A program made the translations under genes and the position numbers. Of a stretch of 32,862 nucleotides of DNA, positions 10,601 through 18,186 are shown piece by piece. This DNA comes from DATGLW01 sp035293965. Lineage in GTDB: Bacteria; Actinomycetota; Acidimicrobiia; Acidimicrobiales; RAAP-2. The stretch spans positions 1-32,862 of the forward strand of contig DATGLW010000058.1 of assembly GCA_035293965.1 (NCBI GenBank), read 5' to 3'. How positions within the stretch are numbered: position 1 is the first letter of the stretch; each line of letters begins with the position of its first letter. The notes under the pieces were generated by a model, which was not told the origin of the DNA, ran no database searches, and was given only the letters and a program-made list of their open reading frames with translations.

Positions 10601-11169
10601 TGCTCGCGGCGGTAGCCGGCCGCGGCCAGCCAGCGGAGCACCGCTTCGGCGTCGAGCTGCCCGCCCCGGTTGACCACGAGGGGAGCGGCGGCCTCACGCC
10701 AGGGGGGGAGGCGCTGCAGGAGGGAGCGCACCGACGCCACCACCACCGCCGGCCGCGTGGCCACGCCGCCAAAGAGGTGCCAGAGCACGGCCAGCCGGCG
10801 CCCCATGGTGCCGACGTCGGGGCTGACCCGCTCGAAGGGCAGCGTCTCCCATGCCGGCAGGAGCGCCACCGGGCCGGGCAGGTCGCCGGCCACCCGCCGG
10901 CCGGCGCTTTCGTCCGGCCCTGCGACGAAGCACGCCAGGTCGCCCGCAAGCCGCTCGGCGTCGAGCTCGGTGGGGGTCACCAGCAGCGCCGGGCGGCGCT
11001 CGGACAGCCGGAGCAGCCCGGCCAGCACGAAGGGCTGCGCCGGCCCGGCCACGGCCAGGGTGGCGACGGCCGGCCCGAGCACACGCGCCACGGTGCCCTC
11101 GTGACGCAGGGCGGCGGCGAGCGGGGCCAGCCCCCGGGCGGTCTCCCCCGAGGGGGCAGCGGTGCTCAT
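7612..11169 (-). CDS. mfd: Transcription-repair coupling factor Mfd
   Basis: Full-length Mfd, 1185 residues. It displaces RNA polymerase stalled at DNA lesions and recruits UvrA. The N-terminal third is UvrB-like (VTPTELDAERLAGDL, LLPAWETLPFERVSPD). The CarD-like RNA polymerase interaction domain starts near residue 497 (LAPGSFVVHRQHGVARF). The RecG-like motor has Walker A GDVGFGKTEVAVRA near 648, the DEEQ box (VVDEEQRFGV) near 750, LTLTASPIPRTLEMAL, and the RGRVGRGSHQAYAYLF motif VI region. The C-terminal TRCF domain begins near 1030. The ATG at 11169 overlaps the TGA of pth (ATGA), so translation is coupled to pth. The overlap with peptidyl-tRNA hydrolase is compact and unlike mycobacteria, where pth lies on the other strand. 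Confidence 0.98.
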   Translation of the reverse strand: MSTAAPSGETARGLAPLAAALRHEGTVARVLGPAVATLAVAGPAQPFVLAGLLRLSERRPALLVTPTELDAERLAGDLACFVAGPDESAGRRVAGDLPGPVALLPAWETLPFERVSPDVGTMGRRLAVLWHLFGGVATRPAVVVASVRSLLQRLPPWREAAAPLVVNRGGQLDAEAVLRWLAAAGYRREHQVEHRGEVAVRGGIIDVFPPTAELPVRIDLWGDEVDRLTAFDVGDQRSVAELDEAVLFGCREMPVTAEVAARAERLRDEEPWGRAQWDRLAAGQSFDGMESWLPWLHPEATLLPDLLGPDAQVVLVEPRRVRDRAVELYDEEGSLGEALAATWGAGDPTGFPRLHLPFDRLLARCPSAVLSLSSVPEGPEVPAVPVRGFDLVAGDAGRLAAQVLALAEEGYSVTLCAGARPGAERLSSVLAGEGVHAPVADAASTAPGIRVVVATVSAGFALPGPKIAVLSESDVTGRRAPHRRPRPRARPTDGFFDDLAPGSFVVHRQHGVARFAGVTSRTVAGATRDYLLLEFRGSDRLYLPVDQIEAVTPYSGGDSPTLSKMGGAEWQRARARARAAAGEIAQELVALYRRRLAVPGHAFSPDTPWQRELESSFPYVETTDQLRAIADVKADMEQPRPMDRLVCGDVGFGKTEVAVRAVFKAVQDGRQAAVLVPTTLLASQHHQTFAERFAGYPVRVELLSRFLSGPQARRVVEGLAAGTVDVVVGTHRLLAADVRFKDLGLLVVDEEQRFGVTHKEAVKRLAEGIDVLTLTASPIPRTLEMALTGIRDLSMVNTPPADRRPILTYVGEYDDAAVSEALRRELLREGQVFYVHNRVADIDAVARRLRALVPEARVAVAHGQMDEGSLEKVVLDFWEHQFDVLVCTTIIESGIDMPAVNTLVVDRADLLGLGQLHQIRGRVGRGSHQAYAYLFHPSDRVLTEQAYERLRTIGEHTQLGSGFKIAMRDLQIRGAGNLLGRDQSGHIAAVGYDLYVQLVAEAVAEARGEPRPEPPSVSLDVPGDAHLPAAYVSAEDARLEAYRRLAAAVTEAQVADVEAEWLDRFGPLPPPAEGLLALARLRAECLRLGITDVAVVPTRVGGARQATARLSPVTLPPSAQVRLQRVVRGGAYREELRQLVVPLTDGRRPADTLREVLRALLPPPEEATGAAPLAASHPPATAARR

Positions 11170-11726
11170 CGACCTCTGTTGTAGCGGTTCATCGCAGCCT
11201 CGGCGCCCTCGGTGGCGATCAGCTCGACCGCGTCGGCCGCGTCGGCGATGGCGACGTCGAGCAGCTCGCGCTCGGCCTTGGCCGGGCGCCGCAGCACGTA
11301 GTCGGCGCCGGAGCGGGCATGGGGCGGCTTGCCGACGCCGATACGCACCCGGAGGAAGTCTGCCGAGTGCAGGTGAGCCTGCACCGAGCGCAGCCCGTTG
11401 TGGCCGGCGGTGCCGCCCCCCACCTTCACCCGGAGGGTCCCCGGCGGCAGGTCGAGCTCGTCGTGGACGACCACGAGCGCCGGCGGGCCGACCCCGAAGC
11501 GGCGCAGGAGAGCCCGGACCGCCGTGCCCGACTCGTTCATGTACGTGGTCGGCACGGCCAAAGCGACGCGCGCCTCGCCGATGCGGACCTCGGCGACGCC
11601 CGCCCGGTGGGCCTTGAGCACCCTGAGGCGGCCCCCGTGGCGCTCGGCCAACAGGTTTACGGCGTCGGCGCCCACGTTGTGCCGGGTGCGGGCGTACTCC
11701 TCGCCCGGGTTGCCGAGTCCGACCAC
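11166..11726 (-). CDS. pth: Peptidyl-tRNA hydrolase
   Basis: Releases peptides from prematurely dissociated peptidyl-tRNA. The 186-residue protein has the family signature VGLGNPGEEYARTRHNVG at the N-terminus (catalytic His in TRHNVG), the TYMNESGTAV substrate-binding loop, VVHDELDLPPGTLRVKVGGGTAGHNGLRS with the catalytic Asp, and the LRVRIGVGKPP strand. The start is odd. GTG 11726 cuts into the first beta strand, which usually reads LLVVGLGNPG, and the frame stays open for 23 codons back to the TAG of rplY without an ATG, GTG or TTG. A CTG at 11732 would restore part of the strand. No ribosome binding site is evident, so coupling to rplY is likely. Confidence 0.95.
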   Translation of the reverse strand: MVGLGNPGEEYARTRHNVGADAVNLLAERHGGRLRVLKAHRAGVAEVRIGEARVALAVPTTYMNESGTAVRALLRRFGVGPPALVVVHDELDLPPGTLRVKVGGGTAGHNGLRSVQAHLHSADFLRVRIGVGKPPHARSGADYVLRRPAKAERELLDVAIADAADAVELIATEGAEAAMNRYNRGR

Positions 11727-11795
11727 GAGCAGGTCGGCTGGCGTGCCCCGTCGGTCGCCCGGCTCGCGGGCAGGCCGCCCGAGCAGGCGCAGCGC

Positions 11796-12518
11796 CTACT
11801 CCCCGTCGCCCGCCGCGCCCGCCTGCTCCTGCTGCGGGGCGCCGTCGGAGGCGGCAGCTGCGCCCTCGCCGGCAGCGGTGGCAACGGCGCCGTGGGCGCC
11901 GGCCTCGGCCTCTGCCTCGGCGGACGGGGCCGAGGCCGCTTCTTCGGCCGCCGCCACCTGGACCCTCGGCGGCAGGGCCACGACCACGGTCACGTCCGCG
12001 TCGACGTCGGTGCCGACCCCCGGCGGCAGCCGCAGGTCGCCGACGCGCACCGCGGACCCGATGGTGAGGTTGCTGACGTCCACCTCGACCGCGGTCGGGA
12101 TGTCGGCCGGCTTGGCCCGTACCCCGAGGGTGAACAGCTGCTGGTCGACGACACCGTCGAGACGCGTGACCTCGGGGGCGTCCCCCACCAAGACGAGGGG
12201 CACCTCGGTCGCCACCACCTCGTCGCGGCGCACGATCTGGAAGTCGACGTGGGCGAGGGTGCCGCGCACGGGGTGGCGCTGCAGCTCGCGGGCCATGGTG
12301 AGGTACGTCTGGGAGCCGGCGCGCAGCGACAGGAGCACGTTGGTCCCCGACTCCCCCGAGAGGGCGGCCCGCAGGGCGCGGGCGTCGACTGCCACCGGCA
12401 GGGGCGCCGCACCGTGGCCGTAGAGCACCCCGGGGACCTTGCCGGCCCTCCGCAGGCGGCGCGAGCTGCGCGACCCGAGGGGGCGGCCGATCTCTGCGTC
12501 GAGGGTGATCTCAGCCAT
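11796..12518 (-). CDS. rplY: Large ribosomal subunit protein bL25 (CTC form)
   Basis: 5S rRNA-binding ribosomal protein of the long TL5/CTC type, 240 residues. The N-terminal L25 domain (1 to about 95) shows SRSSRRLRRAGKVPGVLYGHG and the VRGTLAHVDFQIVRRDE strand. The CTC beta domain follows to about 190 (VPLVLVGDAPEVTRLDGV, VEVDVSNLTIGSAVRVGDL). The last 50 residues are an Ala/Glu-rich acidic tail. The ATG at 12518 has an AGGAG site five bases upstream. Downstream, pth lies in the same reading frame 69 bases after the TAG stop. Confidence 0.97.
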   Translation of the reverse strand: MAEITLDAEIGRPLGSRSSRRLRRAGKVPGVLYGHGAAPLPVAVDARALRAALSGESGTNVLLSLRAGSQTYLTMARELQRHPVRGTLAHVDFQIVRRDEVVATEVPLVLVGDAPEVTRLDGVVDQQLFTLGVRAKPADIPTAVEVDVSNLTIGSAVRVGDLRLPPGVGTDVDADVTVVVALPPRVQVAAAEEAASAPSAEAEAEAGAHGAVATAAGEGAAAASDGAPQQEQAGAAGDGE

Positions 12519-12658
12519 GCGTGCTCCTGTGGCGCTGGACGTGGGAAGGCGGGCGAGCGGTGCCGGCGGCCCTGCAGTGCCCGCGACGGCCGCCCAGCGT
12601 AGCCCGCCACGGCGGGTCGCCGGCCCGGCCGTCGCGCCCGCGCTCGGTCGTCACACCG

Positions 12659-12770
12659 GATCGGAATGGCGCGCCGCCTCGCCCGGATCGGGAAGGGCCG
12701 CCACGCCCAGATCGGGATGGGCCGCCACGCCGGATCGGGAAGGCACGCCACGCCGGATCGGGTAGGAGGG
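12659..12770. repeat. Intergenic tandem repeat, 23-27 bp unit
   Basis: About 4.6 copies of a unit beginning GATCGGGA, starting at 12659, 12686, 12710, 12733 and 12756 (periods 27, 24, 23 and 23). The consensus is close to GATCGGGAAGGGCCGCCACG plus a few bases. It occupies much of the 288-base gap between rplY and livK. The rest of that gap (12519-12658 and 12771-12806) holds the rplY ribosome binding site and no other feature that I see. Spacers between units are absent, so it is not a CRISPR. Confidence 0.85.
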
Positions 12771-12806
12771 TGGCGGGACCGCCGCCGCCTCGCGGCCCTC
12801 ACCGGC

Positions 12807-14228
12807 TCACGCCGTGCGCACCAGCTTGGCCGGGGGCTTGCTCTCGCGGCCCTTGGAGGCGACCACCGGCCCCTTGCCGGGGCTCGTCCGCTCCACCGGC
12901 GTGAGGACCGTGAAGCCCGGGAACGTGCCCGTCGGCGTGACGATGGGTGGTGCCGAGGCGCTGACCTGCACGATCTCTCCGCCCTCGTAGCCGAAGTGCA
13001 CCGAGCTCGAGTAGCTGAGGGGCACGAGGCCGGGGGTGGCGAACTGCTTGGCCGAATGCGCGATGGCCGCCATGACTCCCTGGCGGGTGAGGTTCCGCCC
13101 CGCCGCCTGGAGCGCCTGCACGAAGGTGTAGGCCAGGGCCACGCCGTACTCGGTGTTGCCGTCGAGCCCGTAGGTCGACCAGACCGACGGGGCGTAGTCG
13201 GCCAGCAGCTTCTTGGACACCTGGATCCACGGGTCGGAGGCGTCGTTCTCCGGCGGGAGGTAGGCGTTGGTGATCATGCCGTCGAGCAGCCCCACTGCCG
13301 CGGTGGCCAGGGCGGCGCTCCCCCCGCCCTTTCGGGTGAACGACGACAGCAGCGGACCGACGGTGGGCGGATCGGCGCCCACGGCGTCGACGACGAACTG
13401 GGGCTTGTAGCCGATGAGCGCGGCCGGCAGCAGTGCCAGTGCCGTGGCGGCCGGCACGGTCGCCAGCACGACGACCTTGGCCCCGGCCGCCTGCAGGGCG
13501 GCCATCTGGTTGCTGAGCGGGCCGGCCAGGGTGGCCACGTCGTAGGTCTGGCGCGAGACGACCTGGGAGCGCGGGATCTCCATGTCGAGGCCCTTCACCA
13601 CGTCCTGGCCGAACTCGTCGTCTTGGTAGAGGTAGCCGACCTTCTCGCCGGCGAAGTGCGACCTGATGTAGGCACCGAGGAGCTTGCCGTCGACCGTGTA
13701 GGGGGGCTGCCAGCCCGTGGTCCACGGATCCCGGGGATTGCTCCAGCAGTTGCAGCCGGACTCCACGAAGAGCTGCGGGACCTTCTCGGCATTGAGGTAC
13801 GACTGCACGGCGGTCTGGGTCGGGGTGCCCAGGGAGCCGACGGTGGCGAACACGCCGTTCTGGAGGACGAGCTTGCGGGTCTCGGTCGCGGTGACCGACG
13901 GGTTGTAGCCGTCGTCGAGGTAGACGTAGCGGATCTTGCGCCCGTGCACACCGCCATGGGCGTTCACCCAGCCGAACACGGCGTTCATCGCCGGCGCGAT
14001 CTCGTCGTAGCCCGGCGAGGCGGGGCCGGTGAGCGGCACCGTGGCGCCGATGGTGACGCTCGTCGAGGTCACCCCGCTCGACGCAGCCGCGCCGGCGGGG
14101 CCGGCCACGGCGGTGAGCCCCGACACGACGATCGCCGCCGCTGCGCCCGCTGCGACGAGCCGGTACGCCCTGCTCCCTGCTCCGGAGCCTGCTTCGGAGC
14201 CTGCTCGGCCATGGTGCAACCGGCTCAT
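12807..14228 (-). CDS. livK: ABC transporter substrate-binding protein (LivK-like)
   Basis: Extracytoplasmic solute-binding protein of the Leu/Ile/Val-binding (Peripla_BP_6) family, 473 residues. A basic N-terminus and hydrophobic segment (about 21-47, ending PAGAAAS) form a signal peptide without a lipobox. The mature domain starts VTIGATVPLTGPAS and contains the IRYVYLDDGYNPSVTATET, VGSLGTPTQTA and GYLYQDDEFGQDVVKGL segments typical of the family, including two cysteines (GCNCW). The ligand could be branched-chain amino acids, amides, urea or an aromatic compound; the family does not fix it. The start ATG 14228 follows a G-rich AAGGGGG site. It is the distal gene of the livGFHMK operon, 67 bases after livM. 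Confidence 0.9.
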   Translation of the reverse strand: MSRLHHGRAGSEAGSGAGSRAYRLVAAGAAAAIVVSGLTAVAGPAGAAASSGVTSTSVTIGATVPLTGPASPGYDEIAPAMNAVFGWVNAHGGVHGRKIRYVYLDDGYNPSVTATETRKLVLQNGVFATVGSLGTPTQTAVQSYLNAEKVPQLFVESGCNCWSNPRDPWTTGWQPPYTVDGKLLGAYIRSHFAGEKVGYLYQDDEFGQDVVKGLDMEIPRSQVVSRQTYDVATLAGPLSNQMAALQAAGAKVVVLATVPAATALALLPAALIGYKPQFVVDAVGADPPTVGPLLSSFTRKGGGSAALATAAVGLLDGMITNAYLPPENDASDPWIQVSKKLLADYAPSVWSTYGLDGNTEYGVALAYTFVQALQAAGRNLTRQGVMAAIAHSAKQFATPGLVPLSYSSSVHFGYEGGEIVQVSASAPPIVTPTGTFPGFTVLTPVERTSPGKGPVVASKGRESKPPAKLVRTA

Positions 14229-14295
14229 CCCCTACCCCCTTGGAAGATCCCTCGGCAGCCGCTCGACGGTACGGGCGGCCCGCCGCGACCCGGCC

Positions 14296-15471
14296 TCACG
14301 CTCCGCCCCGCCCGCCGGTGGACCGGATCGGGTCCGGACGGCCACCGTCGCCCAGCGCGGGCACTGCTCCATCGTGTCCATCTTGTCGTTCTTGTTTCGA
14401 CACGTTACCGCCCCCGCGACCGGCGACGGCCCAGGCCGCCAGCCGTCCGGCCGCCCATCGCAGGGCGCCCTGGATGCCAGCGGGTGCGAGCAGCATCACC
14501 AGCACCAGGGCAGCGCCGAAGATGATGACGGCCAGGTTCGCGCTCACCAGGTGGCCGAGGTGGAAGGCGCCGGCGAGCGACTGCGACCACTGGTTGGGCA
14601 GGTAGACGACGGCGATCGCCCCCCACCACGCTCCCATCAGCGTGCCGGCGCCGCCGATGACCATGCCGGCCAGCAGGAAGATGGACAGCGACAGGGGGAA
14701 CTCGCCCGTGCTCACCACGCCGGTGGACAGCGCGACGAGGGCACCCGCCAGGCCGGCGCAGGCGGCCGAGACCATGAAGGCCGTCACCTTGGTCCTCGCG
14801 ACGTGGATGCCCAAGGTCGCCGCGGCCACCTCGTCGTCGCGCACGGCCCGAAAGGCGCGTCCGAAGCGGCTGTCGAGGAGGTTGGCCAGCAGGACCAGCA
14901 CGACGAGGGCCGCGAGGATCTGCAGCCAGGCGAGCCATCGCTGCGGGTCGAGGCTGCCGGGGGCGCCCGGCGCCGTGGCGGGCAGCCCCTGGTCGCCACC
15001 GAAGAAGCTGCTGTAGCGGTCCGAGAGGCTGGGCAGCGCGAGGGCGAGGAGCAGCGTCATGCCGGCCAGGTAGGGCCCCTGGAGGCGCGTGGCGGGCACG
15101 GCGATCACCAGGCCGGCGGCTGCGGCGACGGCGGTGGCCGCCAGCAGCTGGAGGACGAAGTTCACCGACTGGTGCGCCTGCAGCTCGGCGAGGGTGTAGG
15201 CGCCCACCGCCATGAAGGCGCCGTGGCCGAGGGAGATCTGGCCGTTGACGCCGGTGAGCAGGCTGAGGCCGGCAATGGCGATGGCATACGCGGCGATCTG
15301 TCCGAGCTCGTAGTTGTCGAAGGGGCTCAGCTCGAGGGTGATCACGAACAGGAGGACGCCCCCTGCCACCGCGAGCAGCAGGTGGCGCACGAGGGGCAGG
15401 CGCGGGAGGCGGAACCGGCGCAGCGCGCGAAGGAGCGCGACCCGAGCAGCAGCGGGCAGGTCCTGCGGCAT
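14296..15471 (-). CDS. livM: Branched-chain amino acid ABC permease LivM
   Basis: Integral membrane permease of 391 residues. The first membrane helix (about 30-48) and the segment ELGQIAAYAIAIAGLSLLTGVNGQISLGHGAFMAVGAY carry the LivM hallmark GQISLGHGAF. The EAA-like cytoplasmic loop reads DSRFGRAFRAVRDDEVAAATLGI, followed by KVTAFMVSAACAGLAGAL and GGAGTLMGAWWGAI. About nine to ten membrane helices are visible. The C-terminal 40 residues are hydrophilic and low-complexity, longer than usual. The ATG at 15471 is one base after the livH TGA, showing tight operon packing. It forms the translocation pore with LivH. Confidence 0.95.
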   Translation of the reverse strand: MPQDLPAAARVALLRALRRFRLPRLPLVRHLLLAVAGGVLLFVITLELSPFDNYELGQIAAYAIAIAGLSLLTGVNGQISLGHGAFMAVGAYTLAELQAHQSVNFVLQLLAATAVAAAAGLVIAVPATRLQGPYLAGMTLLLALALPSLSDRYSSFFGGDQGLPATAPGAPGSLDPQRWLAWLQILAALVVLVLLANLLDSRFGRAFRAVRDDEVAAATLGIHVARTKVTAFMVSAACAGLAGALVALSTGVVSTGEFPLSLSIFLLAGMVIGGAGTLMGAWWGAIAVVYLPNQWSQSLAGAFHLGHLVSANLAVIIFGAALVLVMLLAPAGIQGALRWAAGRLAAWAVAGRGGGNVSKQERQDGHDGAVPALGDGGRPDPIRSTGGRGGA

Positions 15472-15472
15472 G

Positions 15473-16351
15473 TCACACCCTGCGCGCCGCCGGGGCGCCG
15501 AAGAGCCCCTCGGGCCGCAGCATCAGCACCACGACGAGGAGGGCGAGGGCGCCGAGCGGCTCGAGAGCCCCACCCAGGTACCCGCCGACGTAGGACAGGG
15601 CGAGCCCGGTGACGAGCCCGCCGACCAGCGCCCCCGGGGGGCTGTGGAGCCCCCCGACCACGGCCGCAGTGAAGGCGTAGACGAGCACGAGGTCCATGAA
15701 CGTGGGCGAGAACGACGTGGTCGGGGCGACGAGGAGCCCGGCCAGGGAGCCGGCCAGCGAGGCCAGGGCCCAGCCCAGGGTGAGGAGCCTCGACACGCGC
15801 ACCCCGAGCAGCCGGGCCGTGTCGGGGGCGAAGGCCGTGGCGCGCATCCGCAGGCCCAGGGTCGTCGCCCGGAACAGCGCCACCATGGCGGTCATGAGGA
15901 GGGTCACCGCCAGCACGACGAACACGTCGAAGTGCGAGAAGGCGACCTTGGTGCGGCCGATCGTGAGCCCGCTCTGTGAGAAGGCGGCGGGGAACCCGCG
16001 GTTGGAGTTGCCCCAGACCGCACCTGCGATGCCCTCGAAGAGGATGAGGAGCCCGAAGGTCACGATGACGGCGTTGAGCGGCGGCCTGCTCTGCACAGGG
16101 CGGATCACGAGCAGCTGGACGGCACCGCCGAGCACGAGCCCGCAGGCGAGGGCGACCGCGAAGGCGACCCAGTAGCCGACGCCGTGCTCGAGGACGCTGA
16201 ACGCAATGAAGGTCGTGAGCATGCCCATTGCCCCCTGGGCGAAGTTGACGACGTTCGTGGCGCGAAAGACGAGCACGAGGGCGAGCGCCAGCGAGGCGAA
16301 GACCATGCCGTTGGCCACCCCGCTCAACGTCACGTCGACGAACAACCGCAC
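15473..16351 (-). CDS. livH: Branched-chain amino acid ABC permease LivH
   Basis: Second permease, 292 residues. It has family hallmarks near the start, SGVANGMVFASLALALVLVFRATNVVNFAQGAMGML (read as two adjacent helices), and NAVIVTFGLLILFEG, then the EAA-type loop LFRATTLGLRMRATAFAPDTARLLGV, and AAVVGGLHSPPGALVGGL near the end. Around eight membrane helices are present. The start was set at GTG 16351 because a GGGAGGAG ribosome binding site lies directly upstream and the family begins at this point. The longer open frame upstream runs back into livF and is a shadow. It is 28 bases downstream of livF. Confidence 0.95.
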   Translation of the reverse strand: MRLFVDVTLSGVANGMVFASLALALVLVFRATNVVNFAQGAMGMLTTFIAFSVLEHGVGYWVAFAVALACGLVLGGAVQLLVIRPVQSRPPLNAVIVTFGLLILFEGIAGAVWGNSNRGFPAAFSQSGLTIGRTKVAFSHFDVFVVLAVTLLMTAMVALFRATTLGLRMRATAFAPDTARLLGVRVSRLLTLGWALASLAGSLAGLLVAPTTSFSPTFMDLVLVYAFTAAVVGGLHSPPGALVGGLVTGLALSYVGGYLGGALEPLGALALLVVVLMLRPEGLFGAPAARRV

Positions 16352-16379
16352 CGCTCCTCCCTTCGTCAGGCGCCGCCGG

Positions 16380-17279
16380 TCAGTACCCGAGGTAGTGGTG
16401 CCGGAGCGCGGCGTCGGCGCCGACGACACCGGCGGGGCCCGCGGCGACCACCGTGCCGAGATGCAGCACGACCGCGTGCCGCGCGATCGACAGCGCGCTC
16501 CTGGCGTTCTGCTCCACCAGCACAACCGTCAGCTCCGTGGCCCGCGTCAGGTCGTCGAGGGTCGCCATCAGCTGGGCCGTCACCATCGGCGCCAGTCCCA
16601 GGGACGGCTCGTCGAGCAGCAGCAGCGTCGGCCGCGACACCAGGGCACGGCCCAGGGCGAGCATGCGGCGCTCGCCCCCCGACAGCATCGACGCACGGCG
16701 CCGCGCAGAGGCAACGAGCGGGGGGAAGAGGGCGTAGATCCGCTCCATCTCCTGGCGCGAACGGCGGCGGCCGAACCGCCAGGCTGCACCGAGGCGCAGG
16801 TTCTCCTCCACCGTCAGCTCCGCGATGACCGACCCGCCCTCGGGCACGTAGGACACGCCGCTGCGCACCACCTGCTCCACCGGCATGCCGGTCAGGAGGC
16901 GGGGCCCGAGGCGCACGGTGCCCGACCGTGGCCGCACCGAGCCCGACACCGCCCGCAGCAAGGTGGTCTTGCCAGCCCCGTTGGCACCGAGGACCGCGGT
17001 GACCGCGCCGGGCTCGGCCCGCAACGACACGCCCTGGAGCGCCCGGACCGGACCGTAGGACACCGACAGGTCCTCCACCCAGAGTCCTCGTCCATTCTCT
17101 GGGCCCGGGTGGGGCCGCCCCTCGGGCCCCGTGGCCGCCGCGTTCTCTGGCCCGGGGTGGGGCCGCCCCTCGGGGCCGGTGGCCGCCGCGTTCTCTGGCC
17201 CGTGATGGGGCCGCCCCTCGGGGCCGGTGGCCGCCGCGTTCTCTGGGCCGACCGAGGCGGCCTCGTGCCCCGGGACCAC
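16380..17279 (-). CDS. livF: Branched-chain ABC ATPase LivF with N-terminal repeat extension
   Basis: ATP-binding subunit, 299 residues as drawn. The ATPase core starts near residue 66 (VEDLSVSYGPVRALQGVSL). It has Walker A GANGAGKTTLL, the Q-loop-equivalent region, the signature LSGGERRMLALGRAL and Walker B PTLLLLDEPSLGLAP with VVLVEQNARSAL after it, which distinguishes LivF from LivG. Residues about 10-60 are a tandem 16-residue repeat (GPENAAATGPEGRPHP, three copies plus part of a fourth), not known to me in this family. If translation instead begins at the GTG near 17079, the repeat lies in an untranslated spacer. The GTG at 17279 is three bases after the livG stop, which favours the long form, but there is no clear ribosome binding site. 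Confidence 0.9.
   Translation of the reverse strand: MVPGHEAASVGPENAAATGPEGRPHHGPENAAATGPEGRPHPGPENAAATGPEGRPHPGPENGRGLWVEDLSVSYGPVRALQGVSLRAEPGAVTAVLGANGAGKTTLLRAVSGSVRPRSGTVRLGPRLLTGMPVEQVVRSGVSYVPEGGSVIAELTVEENLRLGAAWRFGRRRSRQEMERIYALFPPLVASARRRASMLSGGERRMLALGRALVSRPTLLLLDEPSLGLAPMVTAQLMATLDDLTRATELTVVLVEQNARSALSIARHAVVLHLGTVVAAGPAGVVGADAALRHHYLGY
17095..17249. repeat. 48-bp tandem repeat inside or before livF
   Basis: Three full units and the start of a fourth, each beginning TTCTCTGG on the plus strand at 17095, 17143, 17191 and 17239, exactly 48 bp apart. Because 48 is a multiple of three the array keeps the livF frame and would encode a 16-residue repeat. Units two and three are nearly identical; unit one differs at a few bases. 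Confidence 0.9.
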
Positions 17280-17282
17280 CGG

Positions 17283-18095
17283 TCAGCGCCCCGCTGCGGT
17301 GCGCGGCCGCCCGTCGGGCGCCCTGACCGTCTCGCCCAGGTAGGCGGTCGCCACTGCAGGGTCCGCGGTCACCGCCTCGGGCGCCCCGGCAGCGATGACC
17401 CGGCCGAAATCGAGCACGACCAGGCGCTCGCACGTGGCGAGCACGAAGTCCATGCGGTGCTCGACGAGGAGGACCCCCATGCGCGAGCGCAGGGACGACA
17501 CCAGGCGAGCGAGCTCGGCCATGTCGTCGGCCGCGAGCCCGCTCGCCGGCTCGTCGAGCAGCAGCAGCGACGGGTCGGCGACGAGCGCTCGGGCGATGGC
17601 GGCTCGCTTGGCGATGCCGTAGGGAAGCGCCCCCGGGCGTTCGTCCGCGTAGCCGGCGATGCCGAGCTCGGCCAGCACGCGCTCCGCCCGGTGCCGGACG
17701 CGCGCCTCCTCGCCCCTTGAGCGCCCCACTCCCGCCAGCGCCGACAGGAAGCCCGACCGGCGCTGCGGCTGGGCGCCCGCCAGCACGTTCTCGAGGACCG
17801 TGAGGCCGGGGAAGAGGCCGACCCCCTGGAGGGTCCGGGCGATCCCCAGCTTGGCGAGGTCGTGCGGACGGTGGCGGCGCAACGGGCGTCCGTCGAAGCT
17901 GATGGTCCCCGACGCGGGGCGGACGAAGCCACAGATCACGTTGAACAGCGTCGTCTTCCCCGCTCCGTTGGGGCCGATCAGCCCCACGATCTCGCCTCTT
18001 CGTACCCGGAGCGACACCCGGTCGAGGGCCACGAGCGCCCCGAACGACACGCTCACCTCGTCGACGCTGAGCTCGGTAGCCTCGCGGTCCGTCAT
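17283..18095 (-). CDS. livG: Branched-chain amino acid ABC ATPase LivG
   Basis: ATP-binding subunit of 270 residues. It has VSFGALVALDRVSLRV, Walker A GLIGPNGAGKTTLFNVICG, the ARTLQGVGLFPGLTVLENVL Q-loop region, the degenerate signature ALPYGIAKRAAIARAL (usually LSYGxQRxLEIARAL), Walker B PSLLLLDEPASGL and the switch His in VLLVEHRMDFV. The signature motif lacks the usual Ser/Gln pattern, reading PYGIAKR. The ATG at 18095 has GGAGGG just upstream. It is the first gene of the livGFHMK operon, separated from prs by 205 bases that contain unusual inverted repeats. A small minus-strand frame ending at 18092 overlaps its ATG (ATGA) and could be a leader ORF. Confidence 0.95.
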   Translation of the reverse strand: MTDREATELSVDEVSVSFGALVALDRVSLRVRRGEIVGLIGPNGAGKTTLFNVICGFVRPASGTISFDGRPLRRHRPHDLAKLGIARTLQGVGLFPGLTVLENVLAGAQPQRRSGFLSALAGVGRSRGEEARVRHRAERVLAELGIAGYADERPGALPYGIAKRAAIARALVADPSLLLLDEPASGLAADDMAELARLVSSLRSRMGVLLVEHRMDFVLATCERLVVLDFGRVIAAGAPEAVTADPAVATAYLGETVRAPDGRPRTAAGR

Positions 18096-18186
18096 CGCCC
18101 TCCGGCGGCGGGCTGCCCGGTGGTCGAGCACGGACCGGTACGCGTTGCTCCGCCGTCCCTCAACCCGACGATACCTGGCAGGGTGG

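Noticed and set aside
7639..11184. An 1181-codon plus-strand open frame covering mfd
   Set aside because: It is a full shadow of mfd, whose frame has every family motif; the antisense product has none.
12659..12770. Repeat array considered as a CRISPR
   Set aside because: Units abut without unique spacers and drift in length; no cas genes are nearby.
17095..17249. 48-bp array considered as a CRISPR
   Set aside because: There are no spacers, and the repeat is an exact multiple of codons in the livF frame.
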